In this document: positions 1 through 8,888 of the stretch, piece by piece | Position numbering within the stretch: position 1 is the first letter of the stretch | How the letters are laid out: every line of letters starts with the position of its first letter | Assembly: GCF_035920365.1 (NCBI RefSeq) | Contig: NZ_CP109150.1 | Coordinates: 2,046,001-2,110,000 of the forward strand | Direction: 5' to 3' | Length of the DNA: 64,000 bases | Origin: Micromonospora sp. NBC_01740 | GTDB taxonomy: Bacteria; Actinomycetota; Actinomycetes; Mycobacteriales; Micromonosporaceae | Made by a program: the position numbers and the translations under genes | The notes under the pieces: generated by a model | Seen by the model: only the letters and a program-made list of their open reading frames with translations | The model's database searches: none | Told to the model about the DNA's origin: nothing

Positions 1-947
1 GGTGGCTGGTCAACAACGTGAACTTCCCGGACCACGTCCGCAAGCGGCCGGGCAGCGTGCACGTGCAGACCCACCACGGCACGCCGGTGAAGGTGATGGG
101 CCTGGACCAGCAGCGGTACCCGGTCGGCGCGGTCGGGATGGACTTCGCCGGGCTGCTGCGCCGGGTGGACCGGTGGGACTACAGCGTCAGCGCGAACAGC
201 TTCTCCACGCAGATGTGGGAGCGCGCGTACCCGGCCGCGTACACCACGTTGGAGGTCGGCTACCCGCGCAACGACCGGCTGGTCACCGCGACCGCGGGGG
301 AGGTGCGCCGGCTGCGTGCCGAACTCGGCCTCGGGCCCGACGAACGGGTCGTCCTGTACGCCCCGACGCACCGGGAGCACCTGCCCGGCTATCGGCCGCC
401 CTTCGACCCGGAGCGGCTGCTCGACGTGCTCGGCCCGGCCGGTCGGCTGCTGATCCGCAGCCACTACTTCCACGACCGGGACCTACGCGCCCGGCGCCCC
501 GCCGACCGGGACCGCGTACGCGACGTCAGCGGCCATCCGCGCGTGGAGGACCTCTACCTCGTCGCGGACGTGCTGATCACGGACTACTCCTCGGCGATGT
601 TCGACTACGCCGTGCTCGACCGGCCGATCGTCGTCTACGCCCCCGACTGGGAGGCGTACCGGCTGGCCCGGGGCGTCTACTTCGACGTGACGGCGGAGCC
701 GCCGGGCGCGGTGGCCACCAGCTTCGCCGACCTGCTCGACCTGTTCAGCGCCGGCGGCGTCGACTCGGCGGCGGCGCGTACGGCCCGGCAGCGGTTCCGG
801 GCCCGGTTCTGTGCGCTCGACGACGGCCACGCCGCCGAGCGGGTCGTCCGCCGGGTCTTCCTCGGCGAACCGGCCACCGCCGGCCGGCCGGCGCGCGGAG
901 TCGGCGCGCTGGCCCCGGCGTCGCAGGCGGGAGGCGGACCCCGCTGA
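1..947 (+). CDS. CDP-glycerol glycerophosphotransferase family protein, 5'-truncated
   Basis: The frame is open from the first bases of the window, so the N-terminus is missing; about 314 C-terminal residues are present. The segments THHGTPVK near the start, YAPTHRE in the middle and DYSSAMFDYAVL near the end are characteristic of the TagF/TarF-like family, which transfers glycerol- or ribitol-phosphate from a CDP donor onto wall teichoic acid or related glycopolymers at the cytoplasmic membrane face. Family members usually carry a long N-terminal region that would lie upstream. The last 25 residues are Ala/Gly/Arg-rich and probably disordered. The polymer cannot be deduced from this fragment. 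The 135-base gap before the next gene suggests a separate transcript. Confidence 0.85.
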   Translation, partial: WLVNNVNFPDHVRKRPGSVHVQTHHGTPVKVMGLDQQRYPVGAVGMDFAGLLRRVDRWDYSVSANSFSTQMWERAYPAAYTTLEVGYPRNDRLVTATAGEVRRLRAELGLGPDERVVLYAPTHREHLPGYRPPFDPERLLDVLGPAGRLLIRSHYFHDRDLRARRPADRDRVRDVSGHPRVEDLYLVADVLITDYSSAMFDYAVLDRPIVVYAPDWEAYRLARGVYFDVTAEPPGAVATSFADLLDLFSAGGVDSAAARTARQRFRARFCALDDGHAAERVVRRVFLGEPATAGRPARGVGALAPASQAGGGPR

Positions 948-1081
948 CGCCGGCTCGTCCCGCCGGGTGGGCGTCACAGGGCCGTCACAAGCCGAACATG
1001 GCACGTTTACCCGATGTGCGAACCGCATGATCCTCGTCACAGTCATTCGGGATTCGGTCGACGAGGTGGGGGGAGGGCACG

Positions 1082-2383
1082 GTGACAACCGTCGCACTCA
1101 AGGATGTCACGAAGGTGTTCCGGGACGGCACCCTCGCCGTCGACAGCGTCAATCTCGACGTCAACGACGGCGAGTTCATGGTGCTGCTCGGCCCGTCGGG
1201 CTGCGGGAAGTCCACCGTGCTGCGGATGGTGGCCGGGCTGGAGGACCCGACGTCGGGCGCGGTGATGCTCGACGGCGAGCTGGCCAACGACCTGCCGCCG
1301 CGCGACCGGAAGATCGCCATGGTCTTCCAGGACTTCGCGCTCTACCCGCACATGACCGTCGGCGACAACATCGCCTTCCCGCTCAAGCTGGCCGGGTTGG
1401 AGCCCGAGCCGCGCGGCGAGCGGGTCACCGACGTGGCCAGCGCGCTCGGCATCGGCGACGTACTCGGCCGCAAGCCCAGCCAGCTCTCCGGCGGGCAACG
1501 CCAGCGGGTCGCGATGGGCCGGGCGATCGTGCGCCGTCCGGGCCTCTTCCTGATGGACGAGCCGCTGTCGAACCTCGACAGCGGGCTCCGGGCCGAACTG
1601 CGCGCCGAGATCTCCGGCCTGACCCGGGAGCTGGGCGTCACCACCATCTACGTCACGCACGACCAGGCCGAGGCGCTGACCATGGCCGACCGGGTCGCCA
1701 TCATGCGCAAGGGCGTCCTCCAGGACGTCGGCACCCCCACCCAGGTCTACGGCCGCCCGGCCACCCTCTACGTGGCCGCGTTCCTCGGCAGCCCGCGGAT
1801 GAACCTGCTGGAGGCCTCGGTCTACGTCCACCTCGACCGCTACGTCACCCTCACCCTCGGCGACCAGGCGCTCCACCTGCCGTGGGACGACATCCGCAGC
1901 CGGGCGGTCGCGCACTACCACGGTGAGCGGATCGTGGTCGGGATGCGGGCCGAGGCGCTCACCCCGGTCGCGCCGGACACCCAGGGCGCCGTGCTGCACG
2001 GCCGCATCCGCTACCTGGAGCACCACGGGCACGAGTCGCTCGCCTTCCTCGACATCGGGGCCACCGCGATCGTGGTGGACGAGATGGGTACCCGGACGGA
2101 GGAGGCGCCCACCGGCCAGCGCGGCCTGCGCCGCTTCGGGCAGGTGATGCAGCGGCTGACCGGGCGCGCCCCCGAGGAGGAGGCCCCCGCCCCGGTTGCC
2201 GCCACCCGCACCAGCGTGCTCAACGACCCGGGCCGGCACCACCGGCGCCCCGCCGAGCTCGCGGTCCGGCTCGCGCCGTACCCGGGGATCGCCGCCGGGC
2301 ACCCCCTGGCCGTCTCCGTACGCATGGACGCGCTGCACTTCTTCGACGAGCGCGGCGACCGGATCGACGTGGGCTGGCGCTGA
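1082..2383 (+). CDS. ABC transporter ATP-binding protein, MsiK/MalK (sugar importer) type
   Basis: The GTG start follows a GGGGGGAGGG ribosome site. The 433-residue protein has a complete nucleotide-binding domain: Walker A GPSGCGKS at 37-44, Q-loop Gln83, signature LSGGQ at 135-139, Walker B FLMDE at 156-160 and switch His193. A C-terminal TOBE/OB-type region follows, as in MalK, UgpC and the multi-sugar ATPase MsiK. No permease or binding-protein gene is adjacent, which fits an orphan ATPase that energises several carbohydrate importers; this is inferred from the Streptomyces MsiK precedent. Residues about 340-380 form a Pro/Ala/Glu-rich insertion in the regulatory region, making the protein longer than the usual 370-380 residues. 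The downstream beta-phosphoglucomutase and GH65 genes support a link to disaccharide use. Confidence 0.9.
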   Translation: MTTVALKDVTKVFRDGTLAVDSVNLDVNDGEFMVLLGPSGCGKSTVLRMVAGLEDPTSGAVMLDGELANDLPPRDRKIAMVFQDFALYPHMTVGDNIAFPLKLAGLEPEPRGERVTDVASALGIGDVLGRKPSQLSGGQRQRVAMGRAIVRRPGLFLMDEPLSNLDSGLRAELRAEISGLTRELGVTTIYVTHDQAEALTMADRVAIMRKGVLQDVGTPTQVYGRPATLYVAAFLGSPRMNLLEASVYVHLDRYVTLTLGDQALHLPWDDIRSRAVAHYHGERIVVGMRAEALTPVAPDTQGAVLHGRIRYLEHHGHESLAFLDIGATAIVVDEMGTRTEEAPTGQRGLRRFGQVMQRLTGRAPEEEAPAPVAATRTSVLNDPGRHHRRPAELAVRLAPYPGIAAGHPLAVSVRMDALHFFDERGDRIDVGWR

Positions 2384-2430
2384 CGGGGGCGGTCCTTGCC
2401 GACAAAGTTACCGGCTAGTAACGTCGGGCT

Positions 2431-2895
2431 ATGACCATCGACTCGCGCCAGGTGGCGGCCGGCATGCTGGCGGCTGTGCCGTTCGCCCGTACGCTCGGCA
2501 TCGAATTCGTCGAAGTGGCCCCCGAGGCGGAGGGCGGGGTACGGGTGACCGTCCGACTGCCCGACTCGCCGGCCACCCACAACCACGTCGGCGGCCCGCA
2601 CGCCGGGGCCATGTTCACCCTCGGCGAGACCGCCTCCGGCGCGGTCGTGCTGGCCGCGTTCGGGCAACTGCTCGACCGGGCCACGCCGCTGGCCGTGCGG
2701 GCCGAGATCGCGTACCGGAAGCTGGCCATGGGCCCCGTCCTGGCCACCGCGCGCCTCGACCGGCCGGTCGCCGAGGTGGTCGCGGAACTGGAGTCCGGCC
2801 GCCGGCCGGAGTTCCCGGTCCAGGTGGAGATCGCCACCGAGGAGGGCAAGCCGACCGGCGGGATGACCGTGGTCTGGACGCTGCGCCCGAACTGA
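2431..2895 (+). CDS. Hotdog-fold thioesterase (PaaI/DUF4442-like)
   Basis: This 154-residue protein has the single hotdog layout: an N-terminal helix, a long central helix beginning after NHVGGPHAGAMFTLGE (about residues 51-66), and a C-terminal strand region. The HxGxxxA-like segment containing Gly and His before the central helix resembles the acyl-CoA thioesterase PaaI/DUF4442 group, which hydrolyses acyl-CoA thioesters in the cytosol. The true substrate is not visible. It starts 47 bases after the ABC ATPase and ends 61 bases before the phosphoglucomutase, all on the same strand, so the genes may be co-transcribed without functional relation. Confidence 0.75.
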   Translation: MTIDSRQVAAGMLAAVPFARTLGIEFVEVAPEAEGGVRVTVRLPDSPATHNHVGGPHAGAMFTLGETASGAVVLAAFGQLLDRATPLAVRAEIAYRKLAMGPVLATARLDRPVAEVVAELESGRRPEFPVQVEIATEEGKPTGGMTVVWTLRPN

Positions 2896-2956
2896 GCCGC
2901 GCGGCAAGCGCACCGAAAGCGGTTTACGGGCGTGGAGGTCTGGATAGATTCGTACC

Positions 2957-3709
2957 GTGCTGGGCCTACCTGCTCACGTGACCGCCTGTCTCTTCGATCT
3001 GGACGGTGTGCTGACGCAGACCGCCCGGGTGCACAACGCCGCGTGGACCGAGACGTTCGACGCCTTCCTGCGCCGCCACGCCGCCACCACCGGCGCGGAG
3101 TTCCGTCCCTTCGACCCCGGGCCGGACTACAACCGCTACGTCGACGGCCGGCCGCGCGCCGACGGGGTGCGCACCTTCCTCGCCTCCCGGGGCATCGTGC
3201 TGCCCGAGGGGTCGCCCGACGACCCGCCGGACGCCGACACCGTCAACGGGGTCGGCAACAGCAAGAACGTGCTGCTGCTGGAGCGGCTGCGCACCCACGG
3301 CGTGGACGTCTACCCCGGCTCCGTCGCGTACCTGGAGGCGGCGAGTGCCGCCGGACTGCGCCGGGCGGTCGTCACGGCCAGCGCGAACGGCCGGGAGGTG
3401 GTCGCCGCCGCCGGGCTGGAACCACTGTTGGAGGCGCGGGTGGACGGGCTCGTCGCCCGCGCCGAGGGGCTGCGCGGCAAGCCCGAGCCGGACACGTTCC
3501 TGGCCGGCGCGAAACTGCTCGGGGTCGACCCGCGCAACGCCGCCGTCTTCGAGGACGCCCTCGCCGGGGTCGCCGCCGGCCGCGCCGGCGGGTTCGGGTA
3601 CGTGATCGGGGTGGACCGGGTCGGCCAGGCCGCCGAGCTGCTGGCCCACGGCGCCGACGTCGTGGTCACCGACCTCGCCGACCTGCTCGACACCGGGCAG
3701 ACCGCGTGA
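2957..3709 (+). CDS. Beta-phosphoglucomutase family HAD hydrolase
   Basis: A GTG start gives 250 residues. HAD motif I is FDLDGV (Asp14 nucleophile, Asp16 acid/base), motif II the segment VVTASANG, motif III the Lys in RGKPEPDTF, and motif IV FEDALAG. The cap region carries GNSKN, comparable to the loop that recognises the sugar phosphate in beta-phosphoglucomutase. The enzyme would convert beta-glucose-1-phosphate to glucose-6-phosphate in the cytosol. Its stop codon overlaps the GTG start of the following GH65 gene by four bases (GTGA), which couples their translation. The pairing is functionally consistent because inverting GH65 phosphorylases release beta-glucose-1-phosphate. A different sugar-phosphate phosphatase role is less likely given this neighbour. 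Confidence 0.88.
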   Translation: MLGLPAHVTACLFDLDGVLTQTARVHNAAWTETFDAFLRRHAATTGAEFRPFDPGPDYNRYVDGRPRADGVRTFLASRGIVLPEGSPDDPPDADTVNGVGNSKNVLLLERLRTHGVDVYPGSVAYLEAASAAGLRRAVVTASANGREVVAAAGLEPLLEARVDGLVARAEGLRGKPEPDTFLAGAKLLGVDPRNAAVFEDALAGVAAGRAGGFGYVIGVDRVGQAAELLAHGADVVVTDLADLLDTGQTA

Positions 3710-6078
3710 TCCGGGAACGGGCCTATCCGGTCGAGCCGTGGCACGTCCGGGAGATACGGCTGGACATGGACGTCCTGGCCCAGTCCGAGTCGGTCTTCGC
3801 CCTCTCCAACGGGCACGTCGGGCTGCGCGGCAACCTCGACGAGGGGGAGCCCCACGGCCTGCCCGGCACGTACCTCAACTCCTTCTACGAGCTGCGCCCG
3901 CTGCCGTACGCCGAGGCCGGCTTCGGGTTCCCCGAGTCCGGCCAGACGGTCGTCAACGTGACCAACGGCAAGCTGATCCGGCTGCTCGTCGACGACGAGC
4001 CGCTCGACGTCCGCTACGGCGAGCTCCTCGCCCACGAACGGGTCCTCGACCTGCGCGCCGGCACCCTGCACCGGGAACTGCACTGGCGCTCCCCGGCCGG
4101 CCGCGAGATCAAGGTCCGCAGCACCCGGCTCGTCTCGTTCACCCAGCGTGCCGTCGCCGCGATCAGCTACGAGGTCGAGGCGGTGGACGGCCCGCTGCGG
4201 CTGATCCTCCAGTCGGAACTCGTGGCGAACGAGGCGCTGCCCGCGCAGAGCGGGGACCCGCGGGTCGCGGCCGTGCTGGAGTCGCCGTTGCAGGCCGAGG
4301 AGGAACTCACCACCGCCGACGGCGGGCTGCTGATCCACCGGACCAAGGTCTCCGGTCTGCGGGTGGCCGCCGCCATGGAACACGAGGTGTACGCACCGGG
4401 GCGCACGACCAGCCAGTCCGAGGGGTACGAGGACTGGGTGCGTACCACGATCGGGTGCGTGCTCCAGCCCGGCGAGACGCTGCGCGTGGTCAAGTACCTC
4501 GCGTACGGCTGGTCGAGCCGCCGGTCGTTGCCGGCGATGCGCGACCAGGTCGAGGCGGCCCTGACGGGGGCGCGGATCGACGGCTGGGACGGGCTCCTCC
4601 GCGAGCAGCGCGAATACCTCGACGAGTTCTGGGACGCCGCCGACGTGGTGGTGGAGGGCGACCCGGAGATCCAGCAGGCCGTCCGGTTCGGCATGTTCCA
4701 CGTCCTCCAGGCCGGCTCCCGGGCGGAGCGGCGGCCCATCGCCGCGAAGGGCCTGACCGGTCCGGGGTACGACGGGCACGCGTTCTGGGACACGGAGATG
4801 TTCGTCCTGCCGGTGCTCACCTACACCCAACCGGCCGCCGTGCGGGACGCGCTGCACTGGCGGCACGGCACCCTGGCCGCCGCGCGCGAGCGGGCCCGGA
4901 CGCTCAACCTGGAGGGCGCGGCGTTCCCCTGGCGCACCATCGAGGGGCCGGAGTCGTCGGGGTACTGGCCGGCCGGCACCGCCGCCTTCCACATCGCGGC
5001 TGGCATCGCCGACGCGCTGCGGCGCTACGTCCAGGTCACCCAGGACACCGAGCTGGAACGCGAGATCGGGCTGGAGCTGCTGGTGGAGACCGCCCGGCTG
5101 TGGCGGTCGCTGGGTCACCACGACCGGCACGGCCAGTTCCACATCGACGGGGTCACCGGCCCCGACGAGTACACGGCGGTGAAGAACGACAACATCTACA
5201 CCAACCTGATGGCGCAGCGGAACCTGATCAGCGCGGCCGACGCGGTCATGCGCTACCGGGACGAGGCGTTCCACCTCGGCGTGACCGACGAGGAGGCGGC
5301 AGCCTGGCGGGACGCGGCGGCGTCCATGCACATCCCGTACGACGAGGAGGTCGACGTCCACGAGCAGGTGGAGGGCTTCACCCGGCTCCAGGAGTGGGAC
5401 TTCGTGCACACGCCGCCGGAGAAGTACCCGCTGCTGCTGCACTACCCGTACTTCGACCTCTACCGCAAGCAGGTCGTCAAGCAGGCGGACCTGATCCTGG
5501 CCATGCACTGGCGCGGCGACGCCTTCACGCCGGAGGAGAAGCTGCGCAACTTCCTCTACTACGAGCGGCGTACGGTGCGCGACTCGTCGCTGTCGGCGTG
5601 CACGCAGGCCGTGCTGGCGGCCGAGGTGGGCCACCCCGAACTGGCGCACGTGTACCTGCGCGAGGCCGCGCTGATGGACCTGCACGACCTCAACGAGAAC
5701 ACCCGCGACGGCGTGCACATGGCCTCGCTCGCCGGCGCCTGGATCGCCCTGGTGGGCGGGTTCGGCGGGCTGCGCGACCACGACGGCAACCTCTCCTTCG
5801 CGCCGCGGCTGTCGAGCCGGCTCGAGCGGCTGGAGTTCTCCCTCCAGTGGCGCGGGATGCGGCTGCGGGTCGACGTCCGGCGGCACCAGACCACGTACGC
5901 GCTGCGCTACGGCGACCCGGGAGACGTGCTGGAGTTGCGGCACCACGGTGAGCCGGTCCGGGTCACCTGCGGGGAGCCGGTGACGATGCCGATCCCCGCG
6001 GCGGAGGTGTCGGGCCCCGTCCCGGAGCAGGCCCCCGGCCGGGCTCCCCTGCTCCGCCTGCCCGAGAGCGAGCCGTGA
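3706..6078 (+). CDS. Glycoside hydrolase family 65 disaccharide phosphorylase
   Basis: The GTG at 3706, in the GTGA overlap, starts a 790-residue protein of normal GH65 length. The N-terminal beta-sandwich domain (about 1-270) contains [15 protein letters not shown], the central (alpha/alpha)6 barrel contains [13 protein letters not shown] and [12 protein letters not shown], and a small C-terminal domain ends near residue 760. Glu488 in GPDEY is the expected general acid. The enzymes phosphorolyse maltose, trehalose, kojibiose or nigerose with inversion, giving beta-glucose-1-phosphate and glucose. The upstream beta-phosphoglucomutase would channel the product into glycolysis. Which disaccharide is used cannot be read from the sequence. 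The final 30 residues are Pro/Ala-rich. A strong hairpin follows the stop codon. Confidence 0.92.
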   Translation: MIRERAYPVEPWHVREIRLDMDVLAQSESVFALSNGHVGLRGNLDEGEPHGLPGTYLNSFYELRPLPYAEAGFGFPESGQTVVNVTNGKLIRLLVDDEPLDVRYGELLAHERVLDLRAGTLHRELHWRSPAGREIKVRSTRLVSFTQRAVAAISYEVEAVDGPLRLILQSELVANEALPAQSGDPRVAAVLESPLQAEEELTTADGGLLIHRTKVSGLRVAAAMEHEVYAPGRTTSQSEGYEDWVRTTIGCVLQPGETLRVVKYLAYGWSSRRSLPAMRDQVEAALTGARIDGWDGLLREQREYLDEFWDAADVVVEGDPEIQQAVRFGMFHVLQAGSRAERRPIAAKGLTGPGYDGHAFWDTEMFVLPVLTYTQPAAVRDALHWRHGTLAAARERARTLNLEGAAFPWRTIEGPESSGYWPAGTAAFHIAAGIADALRRYVQVTQDTELEREIGLELLVETARLWRSLGHHDRHGQFHIDGVTGPDEYTAVKNDNIYTNLMAQRNLISAADAVMRYRDEAFHLGVTDEEAAAWRDAAASMHIPYDEEVDVHEQVEGFTRLQEWDFVHTPPEKYPLLLHYPYFDLYRKQVVKQADLILAMHWRGDAFTPEEKLRNFLYYERRTVRDSSLSACTQAVLAAEVGHPELAHVYLREAALMDLHDLNENTRDGVHMASLAGAWIALVGGFGGLRDHDGNLSFAPRLSSRLERLEFSLQWRGMRLRVDVRRHQTTYALRYGDPGDVLELRHHGEPVRVTCGEPVTMPIPAAEVSGPVPEQAPGRAPLLRLPESEP

Positions 6079-6082
6079 CCGA

Positions 6083-6117
6083 CCGCCGGCCCGCCGTCGA
6101 CGACGGCGGGCCGGCGG
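6083..6117. terminator. Bidirectional hairpin terminator
   Basis: A 17-base arm (6083-6099) is matched perfectly by 6101-6117, a GC-only stem with essentially no spacer; the usable loop would be formed by the central CGACG. It lies just after the GH65 stop codon and just after the end of the convergent 59-aa gene. There is no T-tract, as is usual for high-GC actinobacteria. Confidence 0.7.
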
Positions 6118-6154
6118 CGTTAGGACCCTGGTGCCGGTCGCCCGGCGGCGTCGG

Positions 6155-6334
6155 TCAGAGCGGCTTGCCCTGTGACGGGCGGTCCGCCGCGTCGCGGGGC
6201 GCCATCGCCCGCGGGTCGTCGGCCGTGCGCGCCTGGGCGGCGTCGTCCGCCCAGTCCCGGCCGCGTTCGGTGTCCTGTTCCCGCCGGTCCTGGTCGGTGG
6301 TCTGCTGCCGGGTCTCCCGCTGCTGCTGGGCCAT
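6155..6334 (-). CDS. Small hydrophilic hypothetical protein (59 aa)
   Basis: The ATG at 6334 is preceded by a GCGAGGATCGCC ribosome site with GAGGA at a sensible distance. The product is 59 residues, almost entirely polar (Gln, Arg, Asp, Glu, Thr), with no predicted membrane segment and one Trp, and is likely intrinsically disordered. The family is not recognised. Its upstream region carries GTTT-N15-GGGTAG (6396-6420, minus strand), resembling an actinobacterial general-stress sigma promoter. It is therefore a candidate stress-induced hydrophilic protein comparable in character to the CsbD and MT0933-like genes elsewhere in the window. It is convergent with the GH65 gene. Confidence 0.6.
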   Translation of the reverse strand: MAQQQRETRQQTTDQDRREQDTERGRDWADDAAQARTADDPRAMAPRDAADRPSQGKPL

Positions 6335-6395
6335 GGCGATCCTCGCGATCCGTCGGGGCGCGGCTGCGCCGGTACGGTCTGCGGTCACCCGACGC

Positions 6396-6420
6396 CTACC
6401 CGGGCCCCTCGGCGACAAAC
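6396..6420 (-). promoter_or_regulatory. Candidate stress-sigma promoter for the 59-aa gene
   Basis: Read on the minus strand, GTTT (6417-6420) is followed by exactly 15 bases and then GGGTAG (6396-6401), about 60 bases before the start codon. This matches the GNNT-N14-16-GGGTA pattern known for Streptomyces SigB and mycobacterial SigF promoters. The site is inferred from the pattern only. Confidence 0.5.
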
Positions 6421-6503
6421 GCCGGGGGCGCCGGGGCCGCTTGCCGGCGCCGGGGACGGGTATGCGGCCGGAACGGGGACGACCGAGGACGTACGGAGGC
6501 GAG

Positions 6504-7163
6504 ATGGACGTACGCAGCAGCGCGGTGGCGATCCCGGCGGGGGACGCCGAACTTCCGGCCGACCTGCTGGTCCCGGCGGAGCCGGCCGGCGTGGTGCTCT
6601 TCGCACACGGCAGCGGCAGCTCCCGGCACAGCCCGCGCAACACGGCCGTGGCGCACGTGCTCAACCGCAGTGCCCTCGGCACCGTGCTGGTCGACCTGCT
6701 GACGCCGGCCGAGGACCAGGTGGATGCCCGTACCGCCGAGCTGCGCTTCGACATCCCCCTGCTCGCCCGTCGGCTCGCCGCGATCGTGGACTGGCTGGCG
6801 GCGGAGCGACCCCTCGGCGCCGTGCCGATCGGGCTGTTCGGGGCCAGCACCGGGGCCGCCGCCGCCCTGGTGGCGGCGGCGGCCCGGCCGGACCTCGTCG
6901 GCGCGGTGGTCTCCCGTGGTGGCCGTCCCGACCTGGCCGGCGCCGCGCTCGATCAGGTGCGCGCGCCCACGCTGCTGCTGGTCGGCGGCCTGGACGAGCA
7001 GGTGATCACGCTCAACGAGCAGGCCCAGGAGGCGCTGCCGGACACGGCCGAGCTGACGGTGATCCCGGGGGCGACCCACCTCTTCGAGGAGCCCGGCACC
7101 CTGGAACAGGTGGCACACAGCGCCGCCGACTGGTTCACCACCCACCTCCCCTCCCCCCACTGA
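6504..7163 (+). CDS. Alpha/beta hydrolase, dienelactone hydrolase-like
   Basis: The ATG at 6504 follows GGAGG with a 4-base gap. The 219-residue protein has the small alpha/beta-hydrolase layout: an early strand LFAHGSGSS, nucleophile elbow GASTG (Ser about residue 115), acid in the segment GGLDEQV, and catalytic His in GATHLFEE near the C-terminus. This arrangement matches the dienelactone-hydrolase-like phosphoribosyl transferase/hydrolase proteins common in actinobacteria. No lid domain or signal peptide is seen, so it is cytosolic. The substrate is unknown. It is divergent from the 59-aa gene and convergent with the AI-2E family gene. Confidence 0.8.
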   Translation: MDVRSSAVAIPAGDAELPADLLVPAEPAGVVLFAHGSGSSRHSPRNTAVAHVLNRSALGTVLVDLLTPAEDQVDARTAELRFDIPLLARRLAAIVDWLAAERPLGAVPIGLFGASTGAAAALVAAAARPDLVGAVVSRGGRPDLAGAALDQVRAPTLLLVGGLDEQVITLNEQAQEALPDTAELTVIPGATHLFEEPGTLEQVAHSAADWFTTHLPSPH

Positions 7164-7167
7164 GGAC

Positions 7168-7183
7168 CCACCCGGCAGGGTGG
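7168..7183. terminator. Short convergent hairpin
   Basis: CCACCC (7168-7173) and GGGTGG (7178-7183) form a 6-bp stem with a GGCA loop between the convergent hydrolase and AI-2E family genes. It is weak, without a T-tract. Confidence 0.35.
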
Positions 7184-8308
7184 TCAGGCGGGGGTCGGGG
7201 GCGCGGGCGTCGGGCGCTGGCGGTGTTGCTGGATGGTGTCGATGACCCGCCAGACGACGGCGGTGATCGGCACCGAGACGAAGGCCCCGGCGATGCCGGC
7301 GATCAGGGTGCCGGCGGTCACCGCCACCAGGATCACCGCCGGGTGCAGGCGCACCTGACGCTTCATGACCAGCGGCTCCAGCAGGTTGCCCTCGACCTGC
7401 TGGACGGTGATCACGGCGGCGAGGACGAGCAGTGCGGTCACCGGCCCCTTCGCCGCGAGCGCGACCAGCACCGCCACGGCGCCGGCCACGGTCGCCCCGA
7501 TGATCGGGATGAAGCCGCCGAAGAAGGTGATGAGCGCGAGCGGGAAGGCCAGCGGCACCCGGAGCACCACCAGTGCCAGGCCGATGCCGATCGCGTCGAT
7601 CGCGGCGATCAGCATGGTGCCCCGGCTGTATGCGCCGAGTGTCCGCCAACCCATCCGGCCCGCCTCGGCGGTCACTTCCCGGTTCGGCCCGGTCGTGCGG
7701 GATAGCGTCCAGCGCCACATGGACCTGCCGTCCTTGAGCAGGAAGAACAGCAGGACGAGCGCGAGCAGCGCCGAGCCGAGCACCTCCGCGGCCGTCCTGG
7801 CGCCGGAGACCGGGTCGACCGAGCCCTGCCCGAGCCCCTGGCGGGCCTGGTCGAGCAGCTGGTCGAGCTGTCGGTCGCTGACCGGCAGCGTCGAGGTCAC
7901 GAAGTCCCGGGTCCGTTGCAGGCCCTGCACCAGCTCCTCGCTCAACTCGCTGAACTGGTTGGCGGTGAGGCTCCACACCAGCGCGCCGACGCCGAACAGC
8001 AGGCCGAGCAGCAGCAGTACGGTGAGCAGGGCGGCCAGTGCGGCGGGCAGATGGAGCCGGCGCAGCGCGAGCTGCACCGGGTCGAGCAGCGCGGTGAGGA
8101 AGATGGTGACGGCCAGCGCGATGGCCAGCGGCGCGAGCAGCACCGCGATCTTCCCCAGCAGGTACAGCCCGGCGACGATCACCACCAGGCAGGCGCTCCA
8201 CACCACGGCCGAGCGGACCAGCCAGGGGAGCGCGGCCCAGGTCTGTCGGGAGCCGGCGCCCCGGCCGGGCGTTCTCTCGGGCGTACGCCCGGCATCGTCT
8301 GCGACCAC
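7184..8308 (-). CDS. AI-2E family transporter (YdiK/PerM-like membrane protein)
   Basis: A GTG start at 8308 follows AGGAGG with a six-base gap. The 374-residue protein has a positively charged N-terminus, two adjacent membrane segments around residues 35-80, a third near 100-120, a long periplasmic/cytosolic middle portion with amphipathic helices, and a cluster of at least four hydrophobic helices from about 210 to 350. The order, including the segment FPLALITFFGGFIPIIG, matches the UPF0118/AI-2E exporter family. Members have been linked to autoinducer-2 export, Na+/H+ antiport or peptide export, so the substrate is uncertain here. It is a single gene with its own ribosome site. Confidence 0.85.
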   Translation of the reverse strand: MVADDAGRTPERTPGRGAGSRQTWAALPWLVRSAVVWSACLVVIVAGLYLLGKIAVLLAPLAIALAVTIFLTALLDPVQLALRRLHLPAALAALLTVLLLLGLLFGVGALVWSLTANQFSELSEELVQGLQRTRDFVTSTLPVSDRQLDQLLDQARQGLGQGSVDPVSGARTAAEVLGSALLALVLLFFLLKDGRSMWRWTLSRTTGPNREVTAEAGRMGWRTLGAYSRGTMLIAAIDAIGIGLALVVLRVPLAFPLALITFFGGFIPIIGATVAGAVAVLVALAAKGPVTALLVLAAVITVQQVEGNLLEPLVMKRQVRLHPAVILVAVTAGTLIAGIAGAFVSVPITAVVWRVIDTIQQHRQRPTPAPPTPA

Positions 8309-8450
8309 GTCGGCCCTCCTCGATCTCCGGCGAGTCGGTACCCGGCCGGCGTCCCTTCGACACCCGCGTCCCCTTTCACGCTAGATGGGCGGCCGGGGCG
8401 TCGGGGGCGACCGCCGTTTCCCGACCGCCCCCGGGCCGCTGCTCCGTCGC

Positions 8451-8475
8451 GTTTGGGCCCCCGGGCTCAGGGAAG
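8451..8475 (+). promoter_or_regulatory. Candidate stress-sigma promoter for the MT0933-like gene
   Basis: GTTT (8451-8454), 15 bases, then GGGAAG (8470-8475), ending 34 bases before the start codon. The -10 half deviates from GGGTA by one base, so this is a weaker match than those at 6396 and 40841. Confidence 0.35.
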
Positions 8476-8509
8476 GCAGGGATCGGAACCGGCTTCGAGG
8501 AGGACCCCG

Positions 8510-8692
8510 ATGAGCGACTTCATGGACAAGGCCAAGGACTTCGCCGACAAGCACGACGAGCAGGTCGACAAGGGCATGGAGAAGGGCGGCGACATGGCCG
8601 ACAAGCGCACGGGCGGCAAGTACGACGAGCAGATCGACAAGGGCGTCGACCAGGCCCAGGCGCGCACCGGCGAAGGCGACCAGGTCCGCTGA
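8510..8692 (+). CDS. MT0933-like antitoxin/small stress protein (60 aa)
   Basis: The ATG at 8510 is preceded by GAGGAGGA. The 60-residue product begins MSDFMDKAKDFADKHDEQ and continues with repeated DKG, DKA and DMADK units, an amphipathic, highly charged helix. This matches the MT0933-like family (PF14013), annotated as antitoxin of a toxin-antitoxin system, although many actinobacterial members stand alone. No toxin gene lies next to it here, so an antitoxin role is not supported by context. The promoter-like element upstream and the CsbD-like character suggest a stress protein instead. Confidence 0.8.
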   Translation: MSDFMDKAKDFADKHDEQVDKGMEKGGDMADKRTGGKYDEQIDKGVDQAQARTGEGDQVR

Positions 8693-8703
8693 ACCCCTCG
8701 TAG

Positions 8704-8739
8704 CGTCCCGGGTCGCCGCGTAGCAGGTGGCCCGGGACG
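8704..8739 (+). terminator. Hairpin terminator after the MT0933-like gene
   Basis: The arm CGTCCCGGGTCGCC (8704-8717) pairs with GGTGGCCCGGGACG (8726-8739) through 12 Watson-Crick and two wobble pairs, with an 8-base loop. A T-rich stretch (CTGTTTCCTG) follows immediately, so this is a relatively classical terminator for this genome. Confidence 0.65.
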
Positions 8740-8888
8740 ACTGTTTCCTGACGGATCGACGCGTACCGCTAGCCAAGGATCGATGACTCTCGCTACTATC
8801 CGCAGTCGGAACATGACTCAACGTGGAGTCGTCCCCGACCGGACCGGCGCCCTCCCCTTGGGGCGCCGTGACGAGAGGAAACCATCCG

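Noticed and set aside
3310..5946. A very long open frame on the minus strand opposite the GH65 gene
   Set aside because: It is antisense to a clearly conserved enzyme with catalytic motifs, its translation is low-complexity (Val/Arg/Gln/Pro), and such antisense openness is expected at high GC.
8510..8692. MT0933-like gene as a toxin-antitoxin module
   Set aside because: No toxin-sized gene with matching orientation and spacing lies beside it.
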